Shown here piece by piece: positions 12,819 to 13,151 of a stretch of 13,151 bases of DNA. Origin of the DNA: Firmicutes bacterium UBA994 (GTDB lineage: Bacteria > Bacillota > UBA994); the NCBI GenBank assembly GCA_002292025.1, contig DBBC01000058.1, positions 1 to 13,151 of the forward strand. The letters are read 5' to 3'. The position numbers and the translations under genes were made by a program. Every line of letters begins with the position of its first letter. Positions within the stretch are counted from its first letter, which is position 1. Below the pieces are notes generated by a model, which was not told the origin of the DNA, did not search any database, and worked only from the letters and a program-made list of their open reading frames with translations.

Positions 12819-13151
12819 ATGTGCCCCCGCGTGATTGCTGTCAGAGCCGCTGTTATATCGCTCACATCACCCGGCAGCAGAGTGCGCATATCAACCCACA
12901 CTTCTTCTGCCACCAAACGGACAATCACGGGGACAGGGGCTCTGCGCAAGCCTTCTTCCAGCAGCGTGGCACTCTGCCTGTCCATCGCAATTGCTACTGC
13001 CACGCTAGGTATATCTCGCTCCGGCATGGCACCGCCACCCATCTGCGCGACAGAGCTGACCACCCTCGCGTGCAAGGTGTCGATGCTGTTGATGGCGGCT
13101 GCTAAGGAGGCCGCCTCGGCCCGTAACTCGGCGCAGGTGCGCCTGTACATG
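12815..13151 (-). CDS. selA: L-seryl-tRNA(Sec) selenium transferase SelA (partial, 5' end outside window)
   Basis: SelA is the PLP enzyme that converts Ser-tRNA(Sec) to Sec-tRNA(Sec) with selenophosphate. Only the C-terminal 112 codons or so are present. The segment TCAELRAEAASLAAAI is followed by SSVAQMGGGAMPERDIPSVAVAI, the counterpart of the conserved Q-x-G-G-G/S-(x)-P block, then PVPVIVRLVAEEVWVDMRTLLPGD. The catalytic Lys region is upstream of the window. Met at 13150 is internal, not a start, because SelA proteins have some 350 more residues before it. The TGA stop overlaps the selB ATG. Confidence 0.94.
   Translation of the reverse strand, partial: MYRRTCAELRAEAASLAAAINSIDTLHARVVSSVAQMGGGAMPERDIPSVAVAIAMDRQSATLLEEGLRRAPVPVIVRLVAEEVWVDMRTLLPGDVSDITAALTAITRGHI

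Noticed and set aside
1..13151. CRISPR array, insertion sequence or integrase
   Set aside because: I saw no regularly spaced direct repeats, transposase-like protein or matching terminal inverted repeats in the window.

Overview
This window looks like part of the chromosome of an anaerobic, amino-acid-fermenting member of the Firmicutes (Clostridia-like). The case rests on a near-complete glycine reductase operon in the order known from clostridia (grdX-trxB-trxA-grdE-grdA-grdB-grdC-grdD), a tandem glycine riboswitch in front of it, a selenocysteine (Sec) synthesis and decoding set, and strong AGGAGG-type ribosome binding sites. Base composition is moderately GC-rich; I cannot name a genus from sequence alone.

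Layout, read along the minus strand from the right edge. (i) 13151-10780: the 3' part of selA, then selB overlapping it by 4 nt, then the tRNA-Sec gene starting only 4 nt after the selB stop, closed by a perfect hairpin terminator. (ii) 10572-10057: an unrecognised protein built of six 22-24-residue GRxGG repeats plus a C-terminal membrane segment. (iii) 8982-9952, plus strand: a conserved-looking 53-residue basic protein, then a UPF0175/DUF3368 pair of toxin-antitoxin type. (iv) 8922-7639: selD, with a long structured leader. SelD is itself a selenoprotein, because its catalytic Cys position is an in-frame UGA. (v) 7628-1: a promoter, a two-aptamer glycine riboswitch with an apparent terminator, a small ComFB-family protein, and the glycine reductase operon, which runs off the left edge inside grdD.

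Three genes need UGA read as Sec: grdA (Sec42), grdB (Sec351) and selD (Sec14). Conventional gene calling would split or truncate all three. In grdB and selD a short hairpin after the UGA places a GU at positions 23-24 (U of UGA = 1) in its apical loop, the same register as in the E. coli fdhF SECIS. SelA, SelB and tRNA-Sec supply the decoding machinery and SelD supplies selenophosphate. Protein B (GrdB/GrdE) activates glycine, selenoprotein A (GrdA) carries the carboxymethyl group, protein C (GrdC/GrdD) releases acetyl phosphate, and TrxB/TrxA regenerate GrdA. Glycine sensed by the riboswitch probably gates the whole operon.

The least expected points are a TrxB fused to a thioredoxin-like domain that has lost one active-site Cys and that also lacks the usual NADPH-binding HRR motif; a ComFB-family protein (a family with proposed cyclic-dinucleotide receptors) as first gene after the glycine riboswitch; and the six-repeat membrane protein between the selenium genes.
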